Shown here: positions 7,537 to 14,534 of the stretch, one piece after another
How the letters are laid out: each line of letters begins with the position of its first letter
How positions within the stretch are numbered: the stretch's first letter is position 1
Assembly: GCA_036745245.1 (NCBI GenBank)
Contig: DAIOGN010000034.1
Coordinates: forward strand, 1 to 25,529
Origin: DAIOGN01 sp036745245
Lineage (GTDB): Bacteria; Zixibacteria; MSB-5A5; JAUVRN01
Direction: 5' to 3'
DNA: 25,529 nt
The notes under the pieces: generated by a model
Told to the model about the DNA's origin: nothing
Databases searched by the model: none
What the model saw: the letters and a program-made list of their open reading frames with translations, nothing else
Position numbers and translations under genes: made by a program

Positions 7537-7899
7537 ATGCAAAAACTGAAGAAGTACTCACTCATCGCCCTGGCCGTTGTGGTTGTGGGGTTCGCTCTCT
7601 GGACGTTCGTCGCGATGACGTTTTCCTATTCCAGCGGCGACCGCGTGGGCTACGTGCAGAAGATCTCCAACAAGGGCTGGATCTTCAAGACCTGGGAAGG
7701 CGAACTCGCCATGGTGAACATGCCCGGCGCCTTGTCGGAGAAGTTCCTCTTCTCCGTGCGAGATGACGCGGTGGCCAAGAGCCTTCAGGACACCATGGGC
7801 AAACGCGTGCGGCTCAGCTACGAGGAGCACGTGGGCATTCCGGTATCCTGGTTTGCGGAAACGCGCTACTTCGTGGTGGCCGTGGACGTGGTGGAGTAA
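7537..7899 (+). CDS. Small membrane-anchored conserved protein
   Basis: A 120-residue protein with one N-terminal transmembrane anchor (SLIALAVVVVGFALWTFVAM, 8-27) and an extracytoplasmic domain. Conserved features are SGDRVGYVQKISNKGWIFKTWEGE (33-56), FLFSV, GKRVRLSYEEH, and TRYFVV at the C terminus. Homologues with the 'KGxIFKTWEGE' motif are common in Bacteroidota, and to my recollection are often mislabelled '6-phosphogluconate dehydrogenase' in databases; no dehydrogenase feature is present. Function unknown. The ribosome site is weak. Only seven bases separate its stop from the carbonic anhydrase start, so the two are probably co-transcribed. Confidence 0.8.
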   Translation: MQKLKKYSLIALAVVVVGFALWTFVAMTFSYSSGDRVGYVQKISNKGWIFKTWEGELAMVNMPGALSEKFLFSVRDDAVAKSLQDTMGKRVRLSYEEHVGIPVSWFAETRYFVVAVDVVE

Positions 7900-7906
7900 C
7901 CACTGA

Positions 7907-8548
7907 ATGCTCGATGCAGCCCAGGCGTTGATTCGCCTCCGTGCAGGCAATCAGCGGTTCGTCTCCAATCAGCTGGAGGGGCGAGGGCCGTCGGAGGCGA
8001 CGCGACGCGCCCTGCTCGTGTCCGGCCAGGAACCACTGGCCATCGTCCTCGGTTGTTCGGATTCACGCGTGCCGGCCGAGCTGGTGTTCGATCAGGGCTT
8101 CGGAGATCTGTTTGTCATCCGGGTCGCGGGCAACATCGTGGCGCCGTCGCAGATTGGCAGTGTGGAGTTTGCCGCCTCTCGTTTCAATACGCGGCTGGTG
8201 GTGGTCATGGGTCACTCGCAGTGCGGCGCCATCCTGGCGACTCTGGATGAATTGCAGGGGAGAGCGACTCAGCAGTCACGCAATCTGCGCTCCATTGTGG
8301 ATCGCGTGCGGCCGGCGCTGGAGCCGATCTTAGCCAGCCAGCCGGCTGACGATCCGGAGGAGCTGTTGCATCAGGCTGTGCGCGCCAACGTCCGCGCGTC
8401 CGTAGACCAGCTTCGTCACGGCTCGGAGCTGCTCGAGGACATGATCCGGACCGAGGGCCTCGTCATCGTCGGCGCGGAGTATTCGCTGGAGACGGGGATT
8501 GTGGATTTTCTTGAGAGCCGGCCTGGCAGGGCGGATGTCACCGGCTGA
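7907..8548 (+). CDS. Beta-class carbonic anhydrase
   Basis: A 213-residue zinc enzyme that interconverts CO2 and bicarbonate. The beta-class ligands are intact: Cys50 and Asp52 within GCSDSRVP (Arg54 forms the usual Asp-Arg pair), and His103 and Cys106 in MGHSQCGA. The DLFVIRVAGNIV stretch follows as expected, and the C terminus has the GAEYSLETGIVDFL motif. Length is typical. No signal peptide, so cytoplasmic. The ATG at 7907 is seven bases after the previous stop; no strong ribosome site, consistent with coupling. It likely supplies bicarbonate to carboxylases. Confidence 0.95.
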   Translation: MLDAAQALIRLRAGNQRFVSNQLEGRGPSEATRRALLVSGQEPLAIVLGCSDSRVPAELVFDQGFGDLFVIRVAGNIVAPSQIGSVEFAASRFNTRLVVVMGHSQCGAILATLDELQGRATQQSRNLRSIVDRVRPALEPILASQPADDPEELLHQAVRANVRASVDQLRHGSELLEDMIRTEGLVIVGAEYSLETGIVDFLESRPGRADVTG

Positions 8549-8596
8549 TCGCGAACCCGGGGCACCTGGCCCCCTTCACCCGGGAGAACCGGCAGG
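8547..8596 (+). repeat. Degenerate copy of part of the next gene
   Basis: Bases 8563-8596 match 8725-8758 inside the following gene at 29 of 34 positions, with an unbroken 13-base core. The similarity extends left through GATCGCGA (8547-8554 versus 8713-8720) with a 4-base insertion. The upstream copy reads LAPFTRENRQ against LAHFIRENRQ in the gene and then hits a stop. This looks like a decayed partial tandem duplication in the 86-base gap after the carbonic anhydrase. Confidence 0.6.
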
Positions 8597-8634
8597 ACAC
8601 CGGCTGAGCCCCAAAGAATAGGGAGACCCTGCGC

Positions 8635-8886
8635 ATGGCCCCGTTCGGTCCGCTGGATGAGCTTCTGGGTACGCTGCTTGAAACCTGGGAGCAACGCTAT
8701 GAATTCAAACTCGATCGCGAGAAGCGCCTGGCCCACTTTATCCGAGAGAACCGGCAGGTGGACGTGAGCGAGCTTTCCTCAGGCGAGTTGCGCGTGACGT
8801 ACGCGGGTCTCTCGGGAAAAGAAGTCTCCGAGGTGTGCACGCCCGAGCGGGCGGCTCAGCTCGTGGAGACCGTGCTGTTTCGTTAG
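8635..8886 (+). CDS. Small hypothetical protein
   Basis: An 83-residue soluble, charged protein that I do not recognise. The N-terminal half is amphipathic helical (LDELLGTLLETWEQRYEF), followed by LDREKRLAHFIRENRQVDVSEL and a short strand-rich end (ELRVTYAGLSGKEVSEV). GGGAG at 8620-8624 lies about 10 bases before ATG 8635. A decayed copy of residues about 27-41 lies just upstream, which supports this being a genuine sequence subject to duplication. There is a 94-base gap to the next gene, containing the imperfect dyad TACA-n7-TGTA at 8925-8939. Confidence 0.55.
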   Translation: MAPFGPLDELLGTLLETWEQRYEFKLDREKRLAHFIRENRQVDVSELSSGELRVTYAGLSGKEVSEVCTPERAAQLVETVLFR

Positions 8887-8980
8887 GGCACGCTCGGGAA
8901 TGGGGCTTGCCGTCACCGGCCGGGTACAGCACTAGTGTACAACTTGAGATGTTCCTGACGAGGAAGGAGAGGGCACGGCC

Positions 8981-9622
8981 ATGAAGATCGGCGTATTGGG
9001 CTCAGGTGATGTGGGGAAGGTGCTGGGCGCGGGTTTTCTCAAACACGGACACACGGTCATGATGGGCACGTCGAATGCGGCCAAGCTGGCCGACTGGAAG
9101 AAAACGAACCCACAGGGTCAGGTGGGCACGTTTGCGGAGGCGGCCCGATTCGGAGAACTTGTGGTGCTGGCGGTGAAGGGTTCCAGGGCCGCGGAAGCGC
9201 TTGGGCGGGCGGGTGCGGACACGATCAGAGGCAAGACCGTCATCGACACCACCAATCCCATTGCGGATGCGCCTCCGGAGAATGGCGTGCTGAAGTTTTT
9301 CACCGACCTCGATCGGTCGCTTCTGGAGCAGCTCCAGAGCGAGTTCGCCGGTGCACACTTCGTGAAGGCCTTCAGCTGCGTGGGAAATGCTCTCATGGTC
9401 GACCCCAAACTTCCGGGCGGCAAGCCCACCATGTTCATCTGCGGCAATCATGACCCGGCCAAGAAGGCAGTGTCGGGCCTCCTCGACCAATTCGGCTGGG
9501 ACGTGGAAGACCTGGGCAAAGCGGAAGCCGCCCGCGCCATCGAACCGCTCTGCATCCTCTGGTGCATCCCGGGGTTTCTGCGCAACGACTGGATGCACGC
9601 CTACAAAGTCCTGAGACCTTGA
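8981..9622 (+). CDS. NADPH-dependent F420 reductase-like (NADP_oxidoreductase) protein
   Basis: A 213-residue Rossmann protein with the dinucleotide-binding turn GSGDVG at 7-12, followed by MMGTSN, the usual place for NADP 2'-phosphate recognition. VIDTTNP near residue 88 and HFVKAFSCVGN near 127 are typical of the family that includes F420H2:NADP oxidoreductase and the NADP_oxidoreductase coenzyme-F420-dependent domain. Most bacterial members work in organisms without F420 and have unknown substrates; no F420 biosynthesis gene is in view. The C terminus (CILWCIPGFLRNDW) is hydrophobic. AAGGAGAG sits about 9 bases before ATG 8981. It may share a transcript with the epimerase gene 33 bases downstream. 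Confidence 0.82.
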   Translation: MKIGVLGSGDVGKVLGAGFLKHGHTVMMGTSNAAKLADWKKTNPQGQVGTFAEAARFGELVVLAVKGSRAAEALGRAGADTIRGKTVIDTTNPIADAPPENGVLKFFTDLDRSLLEQLQSEFAGAHFVKAFSCVGNALMVDPKLPGGKPTMFICGNHDPAKKAVSGLLDQFGWDVEDLGKAEAARAIEPLCILWCIPGFLRNDWMHAYKVLRP

Positions 9623-9655
9623 TTCCGATGTAGGGTTGGAAAGGCGTAATTCACG

Positions 9656-10699
9656 TTGTCCACGTCTTACTTGATCACCGGCGGTGCCGGCTTCCTGGGG
9701 ATCAACCTCACGCGCCTCCTGCTGGAGAAGGGAGGGCGCGTCACCTCCGTGGATGTTGCCCCGTTCGACTACGAAGACGTGAAAGACCGCGTCAGGGCGA
9801 TCACGGGAGACATCCGCCACGCGCCCACCATGAACGCCGCCATGGAGGGAATCGACGTCGCGATCCATTGCGCGGCCGCACTCCCCCTCTACAAGCCGGA
9901 AGACATCTACTCCACCGACGTGGAAGGCACGCGCAACGTCCTTGCGGCGGCGGCAGCGAATCGCGTGGAACGCGTCATCCACATCTCGTCCACGGCCGTG
10001 TACGGAATCCCTGACCATCATCCTCTCGTGGAATCCGATCGACTCCACGGCGTGGGCCCCTACGGCGAAGCCAAGATTGAAGCGGAACAGGTGTGCCTGG
10101 AGTTCCGTGCGAAGGGTCTGTGCGTTCCCATCCTCCGCCCCAAGTCGTTCATCGGGCCCGAACGTCTCGGCGTATTCGCCATGCTGTACGAGTGGGCGAA
10201 GGACGGCAAAAACTTCCCCGTGCTGGGGAAGGGCAACAACCCCTACCAGTATCTGGCCGTCGAGGATCTGTGCGACGCCATCTGGTTGTGCGCCACGCTT
10301 CCCGCGGAGCGTGTGAACGACACGTTCAATGTGGGCGCGAAAGAATTCGGCACGCCCAGGAGCGACTTCCAGGCCGTGCTGGACGAGGCAGGGTTCGGCA
10401 AGCGTGTCGTGTCTATCCCGGAACGACCGGCCATCCTGGCCTTGCGGATGCTCGAGAAACTCGGATTGTCCCCGTTGTACGAGTGGATCTACGAAACAGC
10501 CGGCAAAGAATCCTTCGTGTCCATCGACAAGGCCGAGCGCGCACTGGGGTACGCACCAAAGTACTCCAACCGCGAAGCGCTCATCCGCAACTACCGCTGG
10601 TATCTCGAGAAGGCGGACACGTTTGCGAAGGCGTCGGGAGTCACGCACCGCGTTCCCTGGAAACAGGGGGCGCTGAAGTTGGCTAAGTTCTTCTTCTAG
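9656..10699 (+). CDS. NAD-dependent epimerase/dehydratase (extended SDR)
   Basis: A 347-residue extended short-chain dehydrogenase. The cofactor turn is TGGAGFLG at 8-15, and Asp33 at the end of strand 2 (SVDVAPFDYEDV) suggests NAD. HCAAALP near 80 and the ISSTAVYG strand with Ser/Thr precede the catalytic YGEAK motif. RPKSFIGPERLGVF is the usual substrate-proximal loop. Such enzymes epimerise or dehydrate nucleotide sugars or act on sterol/terpenoid alcohols; the VPILGKGNNPYQYL-like loop resembles sterol-dehydrogenase-like and sugar-epimerase groups alike. The start is a TTG at 9656 with GGAAAGG 11 bases upstream; no ATG fits before the cofactor motif. Confidence 0.88.
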   Translation: MSTSYLITGGAGFLGINLTRLLLEKGGRVTSVDVAPFDYEDVKDRVRAITGDIRHAPTMNAAMEGIDVAIHCAAALPLYKPEDIYSTDVEGTRNVLAAAAANRVERVIHISSTAVYGIPDHHPLVESDRLHGVGPYGEAKIEAEQVCLEFRAKGLCVPILRPKSFIGPERLGVFAMLYEWAKDGKNFPVLGKGNNPYQYLAVEDLCDAIWLCATLPAERVNDTFNVGAKEFGTPRSDFQAVLDEAGFGKRVVSIPERPAILALRMLEKLGLSPLYEWIYETAGKESFVSIDKAERALGYAPKYSNREALIRNYRWYLEKADTFAKASGVTHRVPWKQGALKLAKFFF

Positions 10700-10722
10700 G
10701 GCGGCTTGCCTCATTCGATCCG

Positions 10723-10746
10723 CTGCGACTTCACGGCGGGTCGCAG
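10723..10746 (+). terminator. Hairpin after the epimerase gene, possible weak terminator
   Basis: CTGCGAC (10723-10729) and GTCGCAG (10740-10746) form a perfect 7-base inverted repeat with a 10-base loop, 24 bases after the epimerase stop. The following AATTGTATT has some T but no proper T-tract, so termination is only possible. It sits immediately before the predicted promoter of the cobalamin operon, where a boundary would be expected. Confidence 0.3.
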
Positions 10747-10753
10747 AATTGTA

Positions 10754-10782
10754 TTGCAGTCGTTCAAGGTCGGCAATACTGT
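10754..10782 (+). promoter_or_regulatory. Putative sigma70-type promoter of the cobalamin operon
   Basis: TTGCAG (10754-10759) and TACTGT (10777-10782) are separated by 17 bases. Initiation about seven bases after the -10 would fall near 10789, just before the first paired strand of the riboswitch at 10792. Each hexamer is an imperfect match, but the spacing and the fit to the RNA's 5' end support it. Confidence 0.45.
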
Positions 10783-10789
10783 GCGAGTG

Positions 10790-10958
10790 TTCACGGTGTC
10801 CCAAGAGGGACGAAGAGGGAAAGCGGTGAGAATCCGCTGCAGCCCCGCTACTGTGAAAGGCAACGACCGCCGCACGTTTCGCTCAGTCGAAACAGCCACT
10901 CGAACAGGGGAAGGCGCGGCCAGTAGGATAGAGCCTTAAGCCAGGAGACCTGCCGTGT
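10790..10958 (+). ncRNA. Cobalamin riboswitch
   Basis: The adenosylcobalamin-sensing leader RNA is recognised by its conserved core: GGGAAAGCGGTGAGAATCCG at 10817-10836, GCAGCCCCGC then ACTGTGA at 10839-10856, the B12-box-like GCCACT at 10895-10900, and AGCCAGGAGACCTGCC at 10939-10954. The closing helix P1 forms between CACGG (10792-10796) and CCGTG (10953-10957). Expression normally falls when cobalamin binds. The TonB receptor start is 40 bases past the core with its ribosome site at 10985-10991, so control could be by translation initiation; no intrinsic terminator is visible between the core and the start codon. This identifies the downstream receptor as a corrinoid transporter. Confidence 0.95.
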
Positions 10959-10997
10959 GCGTGGCATAGATCCACACCTTCGCGGGAGAGGTCGGCT

Positions 10998-13286
10998 TTG
11001 GCTCTGCTTCGAAGGCCGTGCGTCGCACTGTCGCGACGGCGGCCGATTTCGTTTCTAACCGTGGCGCGCGCCCTGTGCGTGGGCGCGGCACTCTCCCTTC
11101 TGCCACTCCTCGCTTCACACGCACTGGCCGCACGTCCGGTGTCGGGCACGGTGCGCGATGCACACACCCTTCTGCCGGTGCCCAATGCACTTGTCGAGTG
11201 GCGGCCCACAGGACAGGTGGTGCAGGCCGATGAAGGCGGTCGCTTCTGGTTTGAGAGCGTCCCCGACGGTACCTACAGCCTCTGTGTGCGCCGTATCGGC
11301 TACGAGGATCGCTGCGACATCAGCGTTACCGTCGGTCCCGAGGAGACGCTCGAACCGGTGGTGTACCTGGATCCACGCGCTCTCGAGGGCACTCAAGTAG
11401 AGGTCACCGAGAACGCGCTCTCCTCGACGCCGTCGCGCGTGGTGGTGAGCCGGGAGGACATCTCCCGATCAGGCGCCTCCACTGCGGCGGACGTGCTCAC
11501 TCACACCCCGGACGTAGAAGTGCTGCGTCAAAGTGACGGCTCAGCGCGCGTCTCGATTCGCGGCAGCCACCCGGAGGGGGTGAAGGTGCTGGTGGACGAC
11601 GTGCCGCTTGCGGCCAGCGGTCAGGCAGCGGATCTGTCCACCATCCCCGCCCATGACATCGAGCGAATTGAGATCGTACGCGGGCCGGCAGCATCCGCGG
11701 CGGGCGCAGACGCACTGGCTGGTGCTGTGCTGATCACCACCCGCAAAAGTGCGGCTACGGCGAGCGCCTACGGGCACGGCGGCATAGGCTCCTATGACAG
11801 CCGCGAAGGAGTGATAGGAACCGAAGGCCTGCGCCTGGCAGGCCAACAGCTCAGCGCCTCGCTTTCCACGTCTCGAAGTGAAGGGGATTTCGAGTACTAC
11901 GACGATCAACTGGCCACAGACACCACAAGGACAAACAACGAGTCAATCCGGCAGTCCTGGTCGCTGCGCGGATCGGGGGCCGTGAGCCGGGGATTGCAAT
12001 GGTCGGCCGGGTTTCAACAATTCGATCTGGATGCCGGGGTTCCCGGACTTGAAATGGCGCTGACGCCCGGGGCCTCACGGTCACAAGCGAGATCATCCGG
12101 TTCGGGGCGGCTCCAGGTTTCGGCCGGAGTGGTCGGAGCGTTCCTCGCATACGCAGCGGCCGACGATTGGAACTCCTACGTCGACACGGGTACTCTCCCG
12201 GACAACACGGAAAGGCGCGCTCACTGGTATCAATGGCACGGCGGCGCCGAGGTGACCGCCGGCCCGCTCGTGCGCTTCGCAATGGCTGTGGAGCTGATGC
12301 AGGAAGATCTCTGGGGAGAGGATCACCTTCGGCCCGCCTACAGCTTTGGAACGGCGAGACGCCGAAGTCACGCTGTGAGTGCCAATTGGTCTCCCAAAGT
12401 TGAGTTCGAAAACCAGGCGATCCGCGAGGTGTCACTGCAACTTGCCTATCGCTACGACTACACTCACACGGAGGCCGCTTACCCTCGCACCCCCATCTCC
12501 CCTGTCTTCGACCCTCTCCAGCCCGTGTGGGAACTCGGTAGCCCCAACGTTTCCGGCGGCGTGGTGGGGAAGCTCTCGAGTGTAAGCTGGAGTGCGCATG
12601 CCTCCTACGGGCGCGCTTTCAGACGGCCGCCGATCCTGGACCAATTCTGGGTGGAGCAGTACCAAAGCCAGGGCAATCCGGGCCTCCGGCCCGAGCATTC
12701 CGAGCAAGGGGAGGTGGGGTACGCTCTGAACTGGCCTGAGGTGGCCAACGTCAAATTCGAGCAGCGCTACTACTGGGGCGAATACCGCGATCTCATCTAC
12801 TGGCGTCCCAGGTCGGCGGGAGGCGCCTGGCTGCCGGAGAACATAGACGGTGCACGCATCGACGGCCGCGAGGAGAGCCTGGAATGGGCCGTGTTCAGGA
12901 AGCGACTGACGTTTCGTATCGACCACCTGTTCGCCGATCATGAAAACACCGCGGGGGAGACCAACACGAATGGCGATCCGCTTCCTTTTCGCTACCGCCA
13001 CAAGGTGGTCCTGGGCACCCGCGCCGATGTCGACTGGGGGTGGCTCGATGTGTCCTACCGCTCGTTCGACCGGCGCTATGTGCGAGAGGACGCCATCAAA
13101 TACATCGAGCCCTATGACGTAGTCGATGTAGTAGCAGGACTCCGTTACAGTTTCTGGGGAGTCGCGGTCGAGGCCGTGGCGCGCGTGCAGAATCTCGGGG
13201 CCAACGAATACGAAGTCATCGAACGCGATCCCATGCCGGGCCGCAATTTCATCCTATCCCTCAACCTGTCCTCATCGCTTCGCTGA
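10998..13286 (+). CDS. btuB: TonB-dependent outer-membrane receptor, BtuB-like (corrinoid uptake)
   Basis: A 762-residue receptor. A long signal peptide (basic start, hydrophobic ALCVGAALSLLPLLASHALA) is predicted to be cut near residue 44. Residues about 46-125 form a carboxypeptidase-regulatory-like domain (RPVSGTVRDAHTLLPVPNA onward), common in Bacteroidota-type receptors. The plug spans about 130-250 with VSREDISRSGASTAADVLTHTP and VLVDDVPLA, and ends IERIEIVRGPAASAAGADALAGAVLI. The rest is a beta-barrel ending FILSLNLSSSLR. The ligand is inferred from the cobalamin riboswitch just upstream, since BtuB and siderophore receptors look alike by sequence. The start is TTG 10998 with GGAGAGG 6 bases before it. 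The next gene follows within 14 bases. Confidence 0.9.
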   Translation: MALLRRPCVALSRRRPISFLTVARALCVGAALSLLPLLASHALAARPVSGTVRDAHTLLPVPNALVEWRPTGQVVQADEGGRFWFESVPDGTYSLCVRRIGYEDRCDISVTVGPEETLEPVVYLDPRALEGTQVEVTENALSSTPSRVVVSREDISRSGASTAADVLTHTPDVEVLRQSDGSARVSIRGSHPEGVKVLVDDVPLAASGQAADLSTIPAHDIERIEIVRGPAASAAGADALAGAVLITTRKSAATASAYGHGGIGSYDSREGVIGTEGLRLAGQQLSASLSTSRSEGDFEYYDDQLATDTTRTNNESIRQSWSLRGSGAVSRGLQWSAGFQQFDLDAGVPGLEMALTPGASRSQARSSGSGRLQVSAGVVGAFLAYAAADDWNSYVDTGTLPDNTERRAHWYQWHGGAEVTAGPLVRFAMAVELMQEDLWGEDHLRPAYSFGTARRRSHAVSANWSPKVEFENQAIREVSLQLAYRYDYTHTEAAYPRTPISPVFDPLQPVWELGSPNVSGGVVGKLSSVSWSAHASYGRAFRRPPILDQFWVEQYQSQGNPGLRPEHSEQGEVGYALNWPEVANVKFEQRYYWGEYRDLIYWRPRSAGGAWLPENIDGARIDGREESLEWAVFRKRLTFRIDHLFADHENTAGETNTNGDPLPFRYRHKVVLGTRADVDWGWLDVSYRSFDRRYVREDAIKYIEPYDVVDVVAGLRYSFWGVAVEAVARVQNLGANEYEVIERDPMPGRNFILSLNLSSSLR

Positions 13287-13300
13287 AGGAGATCCAAGCC

Positions 13301-14515
13301 ATGCGAATCCGACGCGTCATCACCGTAACCGCACTTCTTCTTTGTGCCTCCCACACCTGGGCCCTGGAGCGCAGCCTGTATGTGATCAACGGCCTGTCCG
13401 AAACGCTGAGTCGCGTCAATCTCGAGACCGGGGCGGTGAGTAACAACATCCAGATCCTGGGCCTGGTGCCCAACCAGGTGTTCATCGACAACGCAGGGCG
13501 CCGTGACGGCGTCGCCTACGTGCTGAACTCTTCCAGTGACGATCTGCAACTGGTGCAACTGGATCCGGTGGCGCTGCTCAATACCATTTCGCTGGGGCCC
13601 GACCGGAATCCCTACAGCCTGGCGTTTCTTAACGACTCCGTGGTGGCCGTGTCGAACCTGCTGGCCAACACGATCACAGAGGTGAACACGAACTCCGGCA
13701 TGATCGACACGGAGTACGTGGTGGGGATGGCACCCGAGGGCATGGCGGTTCACAACGGCGAACTCTTTGTGTGCCTGACGTCGTTCGATTTCGGGACCTT
13801 TGCGTACGGGCAGGGCCAGATAGCCGTGGTGGATCCCGATCTGGACCAGGTCGTCGCCACGATCAACGTGGGGACGAATCCGCAGGCCGTGCTCCTGGAC
13901 TACCAGGATGAACTGCTGGTGCTGTGCACGGGAGACTTCTTCAGCTCCTTCGGGATGATCTACGTGATCGATCCGGTCACGCGCACCGTCACGGACAGCA
14001 TTGCCACCGGCGGTTCTCCGGGCCATATGGCGCTCGCGCCATCCGGGGTGGTGTATATCGCCGCCGGTGGATGGGTGGGTTCAGGCGAAGTGTACACGTT
14101 GAACTCCGACGACAATACGCTCATGCGGGGCTCCGGGAACCCCGTCGCCGTGGGCACGGGCGCGGTGGGCATGGCGGCTGACCTGTTTGGCAACGCCTAC
14201 GCCTGCGCTTTCTCCGTGGATCAGGTGAACAGGATCGCGGGCAGCACGGTGAACCAGACCTACGCCCTCGGCGACGGACCGGGATTCGCCGCCGTGTTTG
14301 AACCGTGGCCCGCAGGAGATCTCGATGAGTCGGGCACTGTCACTGCTGCGGACGTGATCTATGCCGTGAACTTCGTGTTCAAGGGGGGGCCGGCACCGGC
14401 GACCCTGACGCTGCTGGATGTGAATCGCAGTTGTTTGGTGACCGTCAGCGACGTGATTACCATGGTGAACTATCTGTTTCGAAGCGGCCCGCGGCTCGAG
14501 TACGGCTGCTACTGA
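13301..14515 (+). CDS. Secreted beta-propeller protein with C-terminal dockerin repeat, putative BtuG-like
   Basis: A 404-residue exported protein. The signal peptide (MRIRRVITVTALLLCASHTWA) probably ends after Ala21; the cysteine inside it has no lipobox. Residues about 24-335 are YncE/YVTN-like propeller repeats: SLYVINGLSETLSRVNLETG, GQIAVVDPDLDQVVATINVG and GMIYVIDPVTRTVTDSIATG are successive blades. The C-terminal ~65 residues are a dockerin type I pair: Asp340, Asp342, Ser344, Asp351 and Asp373, Asn375, Ser377, Asp384 occupy calcium positions, each followed by a hydrophobic helix. AAGGAGAT at 13287-13294, against the receptor stop, couples the genes. In Bacteroides the propeller lipoprotein BtuG sits on BtuB and captures B12; position and fold suggest the same job here. 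Direct homology to BtuG is not shown. Confidence 0.82.
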   Translation: MRIRRVITVTALLLCASHTWALERSLYVINGLSETLSRVNLETGAVSNNIQILGLVPNQVFIDNAGRRDGVAYVLNSSSDDLQLVQLDPVALLNTISLGPDRNPYSLAFLNDSVVAVSNLLANTITEVNTNSGMIDTEYVVGMAPEGMAVHNGELFVCLTSFDFGTFAYGQGQIAVVDPDLDQVVATINVGTNPQAVLLDYQDELLVLCTGDFFSSFGMIYVIDPVTRTVTDSIATGGSPGHMALAPSGVVYIAAGGWVGSGEVYTLNSDDNTLMRGSGNPVAVGTGAVGMAADLFGNAYACAFSVDQVNRIAGSTVNQTYALGDGPGFAAVFEPWPAGDLDESGTVTAADVIYAVNFVFKGGPAPATLTLLDVNRSCLVTVSDVITMVNYLFRSGPRLEYGCY

Positions 14516-14534
14516 CGAGCCGCCCAGGCAAAAC

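Noticed and set aside
9002..10804. 600-codon open frame on the minus strand
   Set aside because: It is antisense to the F420-reductase-like and epimerase genes, both with clear motifs; the translation is His/Arg/Gly-rich without any domain, as expected of a shadow frame in GC-rich DNA.
13301..14515. Reading the propeller protein as a lipoprotein, like BtuG
   Set aside because: The only cysteine in the signal region is preceded by leucine at -1, which does not fit a lipobox; signal peptidase I cleavage after Ala21 fits better.
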